A stretch of DNA of 64,000 bases from Rostratula benghalensis (Eukaryota; Chordata; Aves; Charadriiformes; Rostratulidae). Positions 22,926 to 36,180 of the stretch are shown here, one piece after another. A program made the translations under genes and the position numbers. The notes beneath the pieces were generated by a model. It was not told the origin of the DNA. It searched no databases and saw only the letters and a program-made list of their open reading frames with translations. The stretch covers positions 2,906,425 through 2,970,424 of the forward strand of contig VXAI01000049.1 of NCBI GenBank assembly GCA_013399305.1, written 5' to 3'. Each line of letters begins with the position of its first letter. Positions within the stretch are counted from its first letter, which is position 1.

Positions 22926-25900
22926 CCCTACAAAAGCCACCTGGCTGATCAAAGGCAGAATCTGAAAGGCAGTTGGTGCCCTGCCCTGAAGGGGTTACTG
23001 AGTGAGGACCAGGCTTCCTCTCCAGCTCACCAGAAAACCATGCTGACCCAGGACTCCACTCAGCAAAAATTATTCATGATTGCTGTCCAGCACAGTGGAA
23101 AGTCCAGGATATTAGCAAAGGTGATGAGAAAGGAAAAGCTTACGCACAGACACAGAAACCACTAATTAAAGATAGGGTTTTTTAAACTACTACTTAACCA
23201 TTTCAGGAAAAGATGTGATATTCCATTAGAAGAGTGAAATGTAGTCATAATTAAAAAGTTACAGCAGGTATCTCTGGCCCTTCAAGAATAAACTAAGCCG
23301 TATAAACACCATTTAATCAGTATTTCATGGCTGGTGTAGAACACGTGCCTCTCCTTCTCAAGCACATAATCTAACAGAACAGTGTAAGAAAATCCTATGG
23401 AAAAGAACACAGTGCAGCGTGGGTTACTTAATCAGAACAAGGTATTATCTGCTGCTATGATATTTGAGCATCAACAAGGAAAAGCAGCTTTTTAGTGCCT
23501 AGTGATAAAGATTATTACAAATACAAGTAACTGTAAAGGAGCAGAAGTCCAGCAAAACCCTTATTGACCAATTTCAGTCAAGCAGTTTAACACAAATGGT
23601 GCAGGGAAGCAAACAGTAAGAAAAAAAAATAATCTAAGAGCTGGATTACTTCAAGAGCTTTTAGGCAAGCCAAATTCCTACAATTTTATACATTTTATGA
23701 ATATTACACAACAGAAAAGTAGGTGCTGGAATTTAAAGAAGCTAACACAAAAATCAGTGTTACTGGTTTCTAGAAAAAGATTCCCAGGAGCTCTCTACTG
23801 TTAGACACCATAAAAAAAAATAAACAAAGTGAATGAAATGATCACAATCCAATCCTTGAAGTCCCTTGACAAACACAGAATTCAGCTAATACAATTCATT
23901 AAAACCTAATTACCAAAAAATCAATAGCGCAATTTGGCCCAACCCAAAACTTATTGTAATGCACTGAACATTTGAAAACTCGGGCCTTTATGAACAGGGC
24001 TTAAGTGACGCTGTATATTACATCGTAGAGAGTCCCTGCACAGCAATTAGCACAGGCTGCCTGACTTTTCTCAGAAAGGATATTACAATAAGTAGCTCTA
24101 GCAACGGTGCATCTGTAAACACCCACTCTCAAGGATGCAATGAAAAAGGAAACAATACTGCTAACAACAGTCTATAAACCCAATTTAAAAGAAAAATCAA
24201 CTACTCGTACTCCAAATACATACCCTCCAGAGTTCACTATTTTTATTGCTGTTTGCAGAATTAAATGGCCACATTTTGCTTTTAGTTATATACCAGGGAA
24301 TCCACTGACATCTCTAACAATGATAAAAAAAATATAGTATTGCATATAAGTCACTATTTTTCAGGAAAAACAGACAGAACTGACCCAGAGTGATAATAGT
24401 TAGGGGTTTTGGAAATACTTTAAAATTTCACTATTGTAATATTTCATAAACCTTCTAACTGTCCCAAAATGTAAACTACCACTCCAGCATTTTTTAAAAA
24501 TTAAATACTATGGAATAGTGTACAAAGATTATTTAGATTGCTCCAGAGTGCTCTGAAACCATATACTCTGGCCTTTCTGCTTCTCGTACTGTTTGGGTAT
24601 GTAATTTTCATCCCTCTGTCCTTCTGTCTGACTAAAAGAACTGCTGCACGCTTTGAAGCCACACGACTACCTCTATACACCAACTTACTTGTCAATGTTT
24701 TGCACAGGGTGGTATATCCTCTGGCCAGTCTACCTTCCTTCAATTCAATGTGACTGCTCTGCCCATCCACAGCACAACAGGTAAGAACTACCAGCTAATT
24801 TCCATGCTTTACTTGGACTTTTTAACTAAAGCAATACCTCAGTCTCTGGTTCATTCTGCAGATTTTCCTTCAGAAAAAAAATACAGGCCAGGAATCATGC
24901 AATTCAGTCCAGATCTGTAGTGGCGACTTGCTCCTGAATACAGAGAGGAAGAGCACTGAGGCATTCATGAATTAAACCATTGCAAATAAATGGACAGAAA
25001 TAATTTGTGGACTACCCCCTTTCTTTTGAAGGCCAGAAGGGTACCACTGCCTGGGATTAGACCCTGCCATCATGTGGGTCTACATACAGCATGTCCTCAA
25101 CAGACAATTGTGTGTTTCAGTCATGGCATTACCTTCCACTCAAAAATGTAACGTCCATTTTTGTTTCACTTGCAGGAAATATAAATGTGAAGCTAATCAG
25201 AGGCTGCTCCTTCACAGAGCAGGCTTCTGTTCTGCCAATACATTTCAGGGCTGAGTTGGTTTAGGAAGCAGCACAGTGTCCACCCTCTAACTCTGTAGTG
25301 GAAGAGTACATTACTAAAATATATAGGATAAGAAATCTGTGTAATTAGAGAAAGGAAAGAGTTTTAACAGTGGCCTTAGAAGTTTATAAACCCCTGACAG
25401 ATAAAGAGCAAACTGAAATTAGCTTACATGTAGAGATGAAAGGAAGAACGGTCTAGGACCTTAGTGTAGGACTCGGGAGACATTGACTCAATTTTCCAAT
25501 CTAGTTTCAGTGACTCAGACACCACAGAACACAAAGGTTTATGCTAATGATGCTTTAAGGTAATGCTTCTACTGGTGCAGTACACAGCACAGACTGTGCA
25601 GGATACAAGGTCTATCCCAGAAGCGCTCCTCAGGCAATACCAGGCTGGTACAGTGTTTCATCTGCATTCACTGAGTGACACAGCTTAGCAACTCAGGCCA
25701 CCACAAATGTGCTGTTCTCAATTCTCATCTTAGCATGGTCTTCACTAGGAGTCTGCTGGCTGCGTGCCTCAAACCTCTACAGCTAATGAAGATAATAAAT
25801 AATAACAGTAATAGTTCTTTAGATAGCAAGGATGTTGTGAAAAGTGACAAATATATTTCAAATTGTGCCACACTGGGTAATATGTAATAATCTCACACAA

Positions 25901-26100
25901 TTGTATCCTACTCTATTTGATCTGTGCCACTGGAAGGAAACAAATAGACCAGAAGTAGGTGGCCCCATACTGGAGATTAGGTGAAGCATGCAGAGACCTC
26001 ACATATTCTGACACACTCATTAAATCATTCCAGCAGAGGCTGTACCAGCTGTCTGACACTGATGTGAATTTTTATTACGTTTAACTAACCTCAGAGGTGA

Positions 26101-26114
26101 CACACACACACACA
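26101..26114. repeat. CA dinucleotide repeat (7 units)
   Basis: Seven CA units are followed by an A/C-rich stretch (aaaaaaccccacc). A short microsatellite. Confidence 0.85.
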
Positions 26115-27310
26115 AAAAACCCCACCAAATAAAATACCACAGACTGTCACCAATGCAACAAAATCTTTACATAAGCTTTTGCTAGTTTATATCATACGCA
26201 TGTTTCATTATCCAGTTAGAGCTGAGAGCTTAAATAACCTCTAATAAGGAGCAATGAGGATCTAAAAATGATGCATGGTGACAATGTGTTAAAAAGGTAA
26301 CAAAACATTCCTGTACTAGCTATAATTGCAATGAAAATAGCATATAAACTAATAAGCTATAACATTTGGAAGAAGGGACTTACAAGGGCAGAGATAACAA
26401 AAACACTATTAAAAGAGAACTCAATAATGTTGCTAATACTTCACAGAAGAAGGTCAAGTCCTTCAATAATTCCAGATGAGTACTTACCAACAGTTTTCAT
26501 AGCAACATCTTGGCTACAACAGTAGAAACACAGTGTTGAGCTTGGAGTCAAAAGATATATTTCAGGGGGGCTTCATGACTGCTCAAGGAAGCTGCTACAA
26601 CGAGCTAAATTTGAGCTTGGTAGCAAAATTAGAAATGCTTTGTATATACCTACACTAAAGCGAATTGAGAAAAATGCCTCTCCTCGCAGATCTATAGGCA
26701 CTGTGATTTCTATCTGGATTAAACAAATATTGAGTTGATGCTGTCCATGAGCTTACATTCAATTCCATCTATGCCAGCCCAATTTCATTTGTTCTCATCA
26801 GCTTTTTGCTACCTCATTGGCCTATATGCAGAAAACGGGCCTTGACCAAAATCCTCTAGACTGAGGTTCAAGAGCATTTTAAAGAGTCAGATTAGAGACT
26901 CTGCTTAATACTTAGAAATCCTTATTCAGTATCTATGAAAGCCCTTTACATTTTCTGTAATAACTGAGAAGATAAAAACAGGTCTAGAGGCAGGAGCATT
27001 GCTGATGACAGACTCTCCTTCATCAGACTATCACACCAAAGAGAGCACGTCCTACACTGGGCAGCAAAATGAGAAAGCAATGATCTTGGGCTGTCTTCAG
27101 GCACACGTGAATATGGCTTTTCTCTCAGTTATGTTTCTGTAGGGCCTGACTAAGAAATATCAATGACCTCTCACTTGCAACCATAGAAAGACAAACTACA
27201 TCCAATCTGCATACTTGTACAGCAAAACTAATCAGAGAAAACAATGGATTCAAAACCAAATAACTGAAACTAACCAGGTGGTATTCCAAGAAAAATGAGA
27301 TTTTGTGAGC

Positions 27311-27380
27311 CATTTATATTCCTGAAATATAGAAATATAGTTATATATACTATATATTTATTATACATTTTTATATAACT
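27311..27380. repeat. AT-rich low-complexity patch
   Basis: The sequence is almost entirely A and T, with repeated tatata and atatag words. No element family is recognised. Confidence 0.6.
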
Positions 27381-28150
27381 CAAATCTGAGGTGCAAGTAG
27401 CGTTAAGATGTAAGCACTTGAAAAAAAAAATCAGGGTTCCTCTGAATGCATCCTTTGATAAAACAATAAACTATTCAATCTGTCACAAAGGCTCTGCAAG
27501 GTATTTAAAAGAATTTTGAAATTGCAAGGTTACACTGCAGAGGCTGCAAAATTCTGTTTTAACAGAAACAGAATTTATTATTTTTGAATAAACATTAATA
27601 AAAAGCCTATTTAGAGTTTATCTGATGTTCCTAAATGAGTTAATACAGAATAAAAGTTTATAGTGCAAACAGGATTTTAGCTCACAGCATATCCTTAGAG
27701 GATGGTTCAAATGATGAGCCACAAAATATAGCAGAAAAATTGCTCATGTCACCAAAGGGACCTTGGTAAGAATATGCTTCCCCTGACAAGTCTTTTAGAA
27801 GATGACACTGGCCACAAGGGACTTCAGCAGTAAACATTTTTTGACTCAGAGAATGTATCTGGATGTGTCTGCACCACTGAAACAGCCAATAGCAGCTCCT
27901 CCGCATTGCTTCATTGCGCTGATTAAGTTATTCAGAATATCCAGCAGCTGGCAATTATCCAGAAGTTGTTAGGGTATATAACTACTAGTATATCAAAGTC
28001 CACAAATGTCTATGGAACACAGTCGCTGAAAATTAGGAAATGGAAGCTGATAATTTGAAGGGCAATACTGGATCCAGACCTTTAACACAATGGTTTATTT
28101 TTTTACATTTCCAAATGTAAATGACTTGCAAGCTTGGGACCTTTAAGCAT

Positions 28151-28230
28151 TTTCCTTCTGCTACCACTCACCCCACTTTTCATTCTCCTCCCTCCTGCTT
28201 TCTCTTTACTTCTTCTCTCCCTTCACTTTC
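28151..28230 (+). repeat. Pyrimidine-rich tract
   Basis: About 80 bp is dominated by C and T on the plus strand (ctcctccctcctgctttctc and similar), with only scattered purines. It could adopt unusual structure or serve as a polypyrimidine-binding stretch if transcribed. No splice acceptor with a following exon was recognised. Confidence 0.5.
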
Positions 28231-28881
28231 ATCGACTCACTAGCTCTATGTATTTGTTCGTGACCCGGAACTCGTAAGACAAGAGAAACTTATACACCAG
28301 AGCACAGTAAAATCAAAAATTGTTCCAAGTGTTAAACAGCTCACTGCTCAGCAAGTGGGATATTGTGGGTCACCTTCTTTGGCCCTGTTTATGCACTGTG
28401 TTTGTGCACACTCCGTATCTAAAGCACTGTATTGTGCTTTTTACACACAGCCAGACCTGGGTGCAAAATATTAGGCACATGATGGTACAGAACAGCTGAA
28501 AAAGGACAGACAAGTCTCCACTCCAAGAAGCTCACTAACCCTTCCAGACACATGCAATTTGAGGCAATGATTCAGAAAGGAATGAAATTTTTAAAAAACT
28601 GGGCTATTTTTTTAACAAGGGGGGCAGGTAGAAACAAACAGAAAACAACAGTTTAGCAACACAGAAAAGATAGTGGGTGGTTTAAAGCTAAATAAGATTA
28701 ATACATGTTCCAAAGAGGCTTACTTACATTTAGAGTAAGTTGGTTTTATTATGTTTGTATTAAATTTGTGTTAAATCTGTTTAATATCACATTATGGAGT
28801 TACGTGAAAACATTTCAATTTTCCCCCATATTTAAGCAGTGATTGAAATCTTTTGGTTATGGTTTAAAACAATACCTTCAG

Positions 28882-28930
28882 AGGAAAAAAAGTATGGTAG
28901 AAAAAAGTATGAGAAGGAAAAAAAGTATGA
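28882..28930. repeat. Three short aaaaagtatg repeats
   Basis: The word aaaaagtatg recurs three times within about 50 bp, with spacers of irregular length. It is a small A-rich tandem-like array. Confidence 0.6.
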
Positions 28931-30317
28931 CACATAGTGAATTATAAAGAATACGGCTTATAACACTGCCAGTTAATGCAACAAGATGCCACCGACAAAC
29001 GTTATGACACCATAAAGTATAGCAAAGGGACTAAAATTCCTAATAGTCTGAATCACAGCTTCACAAACCTCTGTAGGAGCAGTGCAATATTTATATATTT
29101 CTATTTTTTGAAGACTTATTTTTTGGTTAAAACATGAAGATGCTTTCCAATTTGACTGCAAGTCAACCCAAAGGAAACAAAACAAAGTTTAATTAAACAT
29201 GATTGGTTCTACTTTCCTAGCCAGGTATATTATGTGTGCTGCAGTGACTGTATGATAATCAAATCTCCTTCATCTGAGGACACAACATATTTTCACAAAG
29301 GTCAGCTTCTGCCATAAACATATTTTAATTTGCTATCATTTGGAGGATAACAAACATCTCACTTGAAAAAAAACTATTAAGAACTACAGTTAGCTGCATT
29401 TTTTCTTTTCTCATGCAGAAAATATTTTCTATTTTTGTTTTAATTTATCTATGAATTTTGTTTTGTTCACAGAATTTGCTTGAAATATTTAGCTCAGTTT
29501 AAGGCAAGATCCTACCTCTGATTCTGCTGGCCCTACAGCTTTACCTTAAAATGCCTTCTGAATTGGCCGTGATTTGATTAATATATTTATACTGTAAAGG
29601 TTAGGGTATGAGGGAACAGTGGCTACAGTTCAGCCAAGCACCCAAGAACTGAAATGTTCAAGTACTTAATGTCATTTGGACCCAAAATGTTATTGCCTTC
29701 AAAATCCTCAGTAGATTAAATGTCATTTTCTTTCTAGTAACGCAGTTACCAATTATTCTTCCGGTTACTTTGTAAATATTCTAGACAATATTGTGTACTC
29801 TTCTGTTTTCTGATAGGTGGCTTGTCTCCTTCTTACATCTGTTTATTTAAAAAGTTAACCTCATACTGAAGAACTGATAGATTCCTAAGCACCTATAATC
29901 AGATAAATTAATAATTTTAAATGTAAGTATTTGACAACAATGCATTAATGCATTAGCTATCCCTCAAAAATTAAAACATATGAGGAAGATTCTTCTCAAA
30001 GTATAACACAGGGAGCAGTCTAATTTTTTTTAATCAGCAACCAGCTCTCTGTAAGATTATTCTGCAACTAATCATTTTGCTGCCAGCAGCAAAATATAAC
30101 AGACTCCCCTGAAGTAAGTTTGTCTTGGTAAGGTTTCAAGATAACAGATTGTGACACAATCCTCCTCAGGTTCATACACTCGCACCGCACTGTTGTGCAT
30201 TTTTAAACAAACACTTCTGTTAAAATGTTTATCCACTAAACATACAAAGAACAGCTTCATCACAAGCACAAACATTGTTTTTATACACATGAAGTGGATA
30301 ACTATATATATAATCAT

Positions 30318-30383
30318 ATCATTGTCTAGGTTGGAACGGACCTTCAAGATCATCTAGTCCAACCATTAACCTAACTCTGACAA
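30318..30383 (-). mobile_element. CR1 LINE 3' tail fragment, inverted
   Basis: Only the extreme 3' end remains. The plus strand reads cattgtctaggttggaacgg, then accttcaagatcatctagtc, then caaccattaacctaactctg. This is the reverse complement of the common avian CR1 end. It is truncated within the first 70 bp, with no coding part left. The adjoining upstream plus-strand sequence is an AT repeat, and a degraded octamer (atcatatcat) marks the tail. Confidence 0.85.
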
Positions 30384-32339
30384 ATATATATATTAGAAAA
30401 AAAATAAAAAATACAAATTAGAATCTTACAGTGAACAATTTCCTGATATCATAAGCAAACCTCCAGAACCCTGTGCATAGCTGAAAGACACTGTTTTCTG
30501 TTTCCACAAATCACTCATCAAAATATATCATCAGATACTGGAGCGCTACTAATATTCTTAGTCAATAGTTTCCTACTTAAAAAGAAAACAGAACAACAAG
30601 CATATTTATAATATTATAGCTTTAGACTCAACTAGAAACTCATTCCCCATAATTCTTTAACCATGGAAACATTCTCTCCCTGAAACCAAGAAACAGTATC
30701 ATATGCACTTGCAATATTGTTTTCACACTTGCGATGACAGAAACTTGTTGTTTTCACACTCTGAAGAACCCACCAACTGTCCAGGCCCTTGAGCCAGCAC
30801 GTTACTAGTCACAACTGATTCTACTGGCAGTGAACATTAGAAAAATGAACACTGAAACAGATGTTTCTGGATGAACTGAGACATGGGCCCTGACGTTCAA
30901 ATTCTCACAGAGATCTTTGAAAACTGTGACCTCACCTATGGGTTGTTCAAGAACGACCCAGTTCAGTCAGTGTGATATTTGAACCTAAATGAATATACAG
31001 AACAATTTTCCGTGGTGTGGCTGTGTTCTTAAGCATCTACATAATCTTTTAAGATACCAAGTCCACCTACAATATCAGATTTATAGGTTTTATTCCAAGA
31101 TAGATTTTTCTATTTTGTAAGAGGTTCTCAAAGTGTTTGTTTAAAGGGTCAGGTGTCAGGAACACCCTGAGAGAACATATAGGATAAGAATATGGTTCTT
31201 ATCTGAGAAAAAAAACACCTGAAACCCTGAGCCAGCAGTGCTGATTCTAGGTGAGGGACTAGCTCCAAATCACCCGAGTATTCTGAATAATTAAAGAATT
31301 GCTCAGCATTTTAACAGTGTTTGCTTCCATTACCTGCACCTCAACTGAAGGACATCATCATTGCCCTGAAACTCTTAAGATGTCTCTCTCCAGGATCTGG
31401 AAAATCCATTTCCCACTACATTCCAAGCATGACGAACCTCTAAGTCCTTGTCCTTGTCTTAATCCGGGTGCTGCTGTTTGGGAGTTCATAGCTGCAAATC
31501 CTATTTGCTTCCTATAGATTATTTGGCTTTTTAAAAGAAAAAGAAGTGAAGAAAGAAGCCAAACCATGGGGCTTGAGCAGAACAAACATGTGAAAGACTC
31601 TGAAGAACATCAGGGCTACCTCTAGCCCACACCAAAATCCTATGAAAAATTCATGAAAGCTGGCAAAGTGTTACACCAGAATTGTCATCTTCATCAACCA
31701 AAAATCAATCATTTCCTACAGTTAATATATAATCAAAATTTGAAACACACTGGAATAAATTTCAGAATACAGGAATGTATATTAGTTTGCAATTTTCATC
31801 TGAAAGACTTTTAAATTAATTCACCTACCTAGCAATTTTGGTGCTCCTGTGGAAAAAGGACTGACACTATCAACCTTGGGGAAAAAATCATTTAAGGATG
31901 TAATGGTTTCAAAGGTAGGATAAAAAGACAGTTATAATAAATGATTGGCACTATTTGTACCACAGAGAAAATCAAAATTACTAAGCTCTTAATTTCTCTC
32001 TAAAATACCCAGCCCCTCCCCAAAATGGCCACACAATTCAATTTTACACACACATTAAGTAAACAGAGCCAGCTACCAGAGAACTATTATTTAAAGAGCC
32101 ATTTCTCTTCACAGGAAATCCTCAATTCTTTAAGATTTTGGAGATCAAAACTTCCTTGTGGTTCTCTACGTTTGTTCACTTTGTAAAAGAGTACAGAATC
32201 TGCCTGTGGCATTTAATTATGGGAATATAAAAATGAACGAACAATAATTAGTTATTCTTTTAAAATCTTGCTTCCCTTTTGATACGCTAAGATAAGCAAA
32301 GACATTCCTACAGTTTAAACAAAAGTTGGCCCTTATTTT

Positions 32340-32640
32340 ACAGTGATCTGTAAGCACAGGCTCTACTGAGCTTAATTAACTATGGAGAGTTGCAGAGGCT
32401 CACCTGAGCAGACCACAGAATATGATGATCAAGACTTTTACCATAACACAAGATCCAGAGAAAGATCTGTGGCCTTGAATCAAATAGAGCACCATCTGGC
32501 TGACAGGGAATTCATACAATCTATTTTACAAAAGGGCTCAGGGCGCGTGAAGTTAACAGCTTTAATTTACTCTACAGACAAATGATAAGAGGGATTTCAG
32601 GTAACAATTCAGAACAGCTAAATTTGACCTCCTAAATTGG
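32340..32640. promoter_or_regulatory. Candidate conserved non-coding element
   Basis: This is complex, repeat-free sequence containing ttaattaa, catctgg and gaagttaacag words, with a CpG pair (ggcgcgtg) unusual for this CpG-poor region. A 67-codon frame is open across 32382-32585, starts at ATG, and resembles nothing known to me. The texture suggests constraint, but no alignment was possible. Confidence 0.22.
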
Positions 32641-33209
32641 ACAAATGCCTCTAATTCTATTTCTAGAATCCAGAACTATGATTTATATGAGACCTAAAGC
32701 AAAGATAAAGCTGGACAGTTCAGAGTGAGATCCTAGGAAACATTTTAAGAATATCAGGAGATGCCCAGCGCTAACCAATGCAAAATGCTGAAGAAAGGGA
32801 AGAAATATCTTTAATCCCAACCTTTCTAGAATGTCCATCTGTCAGGACAATTCCAGAGTCCAGAATCCACTCTGGAAGGCAAATAAGGCCATTAGGACCA
32901 ATTACCTTTCCCTACATACTGGTTATAGCCGTGATGCTTTTTCCCTAGGTAAGAGCTCTCTAAATCTAGGAGTGTAAGTGACTGTCAAATCCAGGATCAT
33001 TATTGAGATAATTGTAGTAGATGATGTTCAGTTTGCTGAAGTTCTTAATTATTAGATGACAAAACTGAAAAGCAGGCAGCAAACAAACCCAGAAAACAAA
33101 AGGACAAAATAAACCAGAAGAGAAAATGGCCTTGCTATACATATTTAATGAATCAGTGAATATATCCTGCACAAAGGCTTAGAGAGTTAAATTGAAAATG
33201 TGTGTATGA

Positions 33210-33740
33210 TAAATGGATATAATACTGTCTATGTAATGGGTTTCCTATTTAAATTTTGTGAGGATTTAATCAGTTGGGCACAGCTGTGCAGGATGCACCA
33301 TAAACTACATTGAAAAATATGTAGACATGTACATTTATCTGCTACAAATTAAGCTCACTTAGAGGTGGTCTTAATGGACCATGTAGCAATCATTACAAGC
33401 ATAAATTTTAAACTGTCTGTTTCCAGTGAATTTGCTTTGAAAAAAAATTAATGCTCATCCTTAGTGGAGCACAGTAATAAATGGAAGTACCCTTAATCTG
33501 TTAAGCACTAATAACCTAGCAATTATTCATTATGAACCCCATGCTGTATAATGTATGTCTGTTACAATTTTATTAGTGATTCTTTACTTAACCTGCAAAG
33601 ATATAATTTTTATTCCAACATACACCTTGTAATTATATGATGTTTTAAGTGATGTGCCGTTAAACTTGCACAATATCCTGTCCCCTTGGTTTATTGTAAA
33701 ACATTTGTACAGTAAAGGATTTTTAAGGATAGTAATAATT
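33210..33740. promoter_or_regulatory. Candidate conserved non-coding element
   Basis: About 530 bp of AT-rich but complex sequence is dense in TAAT/ATTA homeodomain-type words (for example ttaatgct and caattattcattatg). It also holds a perfect 12-bp palindrome, gcacagctgtgc (33278-33289), centred on an E-box CAGCTG. It contains almost no open frame and no simple repeats. This matches the appearance of long vertebrate conserved non-coding elements. Confidence 0.27.
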
Positions 33741-34468
33741 TATGACTTTCAGACTTTCTGCTTATACAAAAGGCAGCAACACCCACCTTAGAGATCAAAA
33801 AGCTATGGCTTTATTACAATGCAACACATAAATAACACCTAAATTATTGAACATGGGAAATTAATAACACTGTAATCAAAGTGCATCAGTGACCCATTTG
33901 GAGCTGATTAGAAGGTCGCAGCAGCTGTCGGTTCTCCTACAGAGACTGTCCCTTGAAGTCACTGATATGCTGTTTTGGTGTACCTATCTTGAACAATCAC
34001 TCTTTTTCACAGATAACAAGGAAGACGATCTCCATTCACTCAAGGGCCCTTTCTCACCCAAATACCACAGTGTTGACCAGAACACAAATTTTCAGATCAC
34101 AAAGGAGGAAATCCATGTTTTCCAGTAACTTCTGCTGGCTTGCCTCTTTTCTGCCCCCCACCAGTCAGAAACAATAGCATTTGCTCCTGGAAAGCAGATG
34201 AACCCATCCAGTTTCTTGAATAAACCACAGATGAACTTGGAAATAACAAACTATGTGTTCCAGCTAACAAGTTTTTATTGTGGAGAATGGACCTGTCTCA
34301 ACCCCATTTACTGAAATTTTGACTGCAAAGATTACTTCCTTTCATTATTAGTTTTCAGGAACATTAGGTGAAATTCATTTTCACAAAACAATATGTGATG
34401 TTTTATGACTTATCTTATGGGAAGTCAACAAAGCCATATACCTAAGGTCATCTAACACTTTTCTTCAC

Positions 34469-34506
34469 AAAAAGAAAAAAAAAAAAACAACCCAAAACAA
34501 ACCCCC
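34469..34506 (+). repeat. A-rich low-complexity run
   Basis: It includes 13 consecutive A (34475-34487) followed by aac/ccc-containing A-rich sequence. I saw no recognisable retrocopy upstream and no flanking duplication. Confidence 0.7.
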
Positions 34507-36080
34507 AAACTTGTTTGCTAGTTCCTTTGCAGTTTTCCCACATGCTCTGCTTTGTCTTTAATGCCAAATATTCCATCCAGCTTTAATCCAAACTGATGAG
34601 GACAGGCTTTGACATTTCCGGCTATCGCCCTCTCAGCAGCGAGGGGCTGCTAGCTCTTCTGCGCTTACAACGTTCTCTCCGCTGACACTGCTGGCAAGAG
34701 AAGCATCTGACCCAAACAGAAGAGGTGGGGAACCAGAAATGGCAAGGCAGGAGGCATACCCCTGCAAAGTGAAGGCAGAGAGTGTGCATGTGAAGTGTGA
34801 TCATTTAAGTACGCTTCAGTCAAAATACAAATGAGAGCAAGAAAAGGGACAGCTTACGTGTGGAAACAAGACAGAGAAAACTCTCTGATTACATGAGAGG
34901 TTACTACATATGTTTTGTATAATAATGAATACTTAAGTTCAGTGGTTGATTCAGAGACACTGTCACTTCAAATTCTCTATATTGCTGTGATGGATCCTTG
35001 TGCTGAAATGTCAGCTGGTCATACCACCTAAAGGCAAAAAAGAAATTGCCCCAACATTCTGCACAGCAATTCCATTGCTCTATAGCACTGGTTTCTAAGA
35101 ATAGCTGTTTCAAAGCGAAGCTCCTTCTTCAATGTGAGCCAGAGGCAATTGAATTTTACCCTGAAGTGGCTAAAGGCTTGGTGGAAACATTTAGGAATAT
35201 TAAATATTCATGTATTTGATTTTGTAAAATTCAGGACAGTAAAAGCATCAACTGGAATAGCTTCAATGTAAATATTTTTTAACATTTACTACTACAACTT
35301 GAAGGATGGATATTCTGACAAAGAAAAATGCCACCAAAGAGAACAAATACTTGGAAAACTCCCCTTTTCTTCCCTGTAGTTAGTATGAATTATTTTTCAT
35401 CCCAAAGTGGCAATGTCCAAAGTTTAATCTGTGTGCACTGCAATGAACCATTCTACATCCCAAACTGTTTTCAAGTTCATTTTCCTGTGCTCTATTCCTT
35501 TTTTCTCCACAATCAATTACAGAAGAGCAGCTGTCATTTTTCCTGGCCTAGAGCTACATCCTACTCTCTATCACTGGTGTAAGCAAACATTTAAAAAAAT
35601 TTCCAATGAACTATGCTGCTTTTCACAGCACAGAATTCCTTGTATCTAAAAGGAAAGTATGAGATTGCACGCCGTAAGTGTCAAAGACGAAACAATGGAA
35701 TCCTGTACTATAATATGATGTAAGAGAGAAAACATACAGGAGATAGAAAAAAGCAGCCTAAAATACACCCATATAAGTATTTTATCTTGATTTCACATAA
35801 ATTATAGCCAGAAACACTGACTGTACAAATACCATGCACTACACCTTCTTTTGAACAGCAAAAGCATGTTTTACTAACGCCGTCTTTAAAACACTGGATC
35901 ATATCCCCATATCATCCTTTTATAGAGGCAGACATCACTTAAATCCATGATTTCACACTACCACAAAGCTCACAATCCATAATATACTATTCCTCACTGA
36001 CTAGGTTTAAACGTGGAAATGAGATTAGGAATTACGGATTTGGATGGCCATTTTGCAATGAACAAAAATAAATGTTGCTG

Positions 36081-36180
36081 TTACAATATTTTAGAGTATA
36101 ATTATTTCTATAAATTTCTGAATTCCTGTATCATAGTACTTTAGAGTACCATTATATCTATGAATTTTAAAAAATGTAGA
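36081..36180. repeat. Tandem 50-bp imperfect duplication
   Basis: Units 36081-36130 and 36131-36180 align without a gap. The strongest match is across ttagagta, attat-tcta and aattt words (36091-36117 against 36141-36167). The ends have diverged. An old local tandem duplication. Confidence 0.6.

Larger units (their letters stand above)
17581..30317. other. Unique AT-rich non-coding DNA
   Basis: This is a long repeat-poor interval without a supported gene. The larger open frames (17980-18291, 18968-19330, 21263-21619) have no recognisable domain. The first begins at TTG, and all lie in AT-rich sequence. Visible structure includes an AT/ACAT run (17793-17812), a 14-bp palindrome (18595-18608), an imperfect 40-bp duplication (21741-21866), paired octamers (21883-21906), a 17-bp palindrome (22909-22925), a CA repeat (26101-26114) and a pyrimidine-rich tract (28151-28230). 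I see no RNA gene. Confidence 0.55.

Noticed and set aside
24501..24770. Overlapping sense and antisense frames (71 and 89 codons), one with a hydrophobic stretch
   Set aside because: Both strands are open over the same bases and neither product is recognisable, so they are probably chance frames.
34630..34655. cagcgaggggctgctag, resembling a CTCF core
   Set aside because: The G block is one base short of the usual core and the flanking positions fit poorly.
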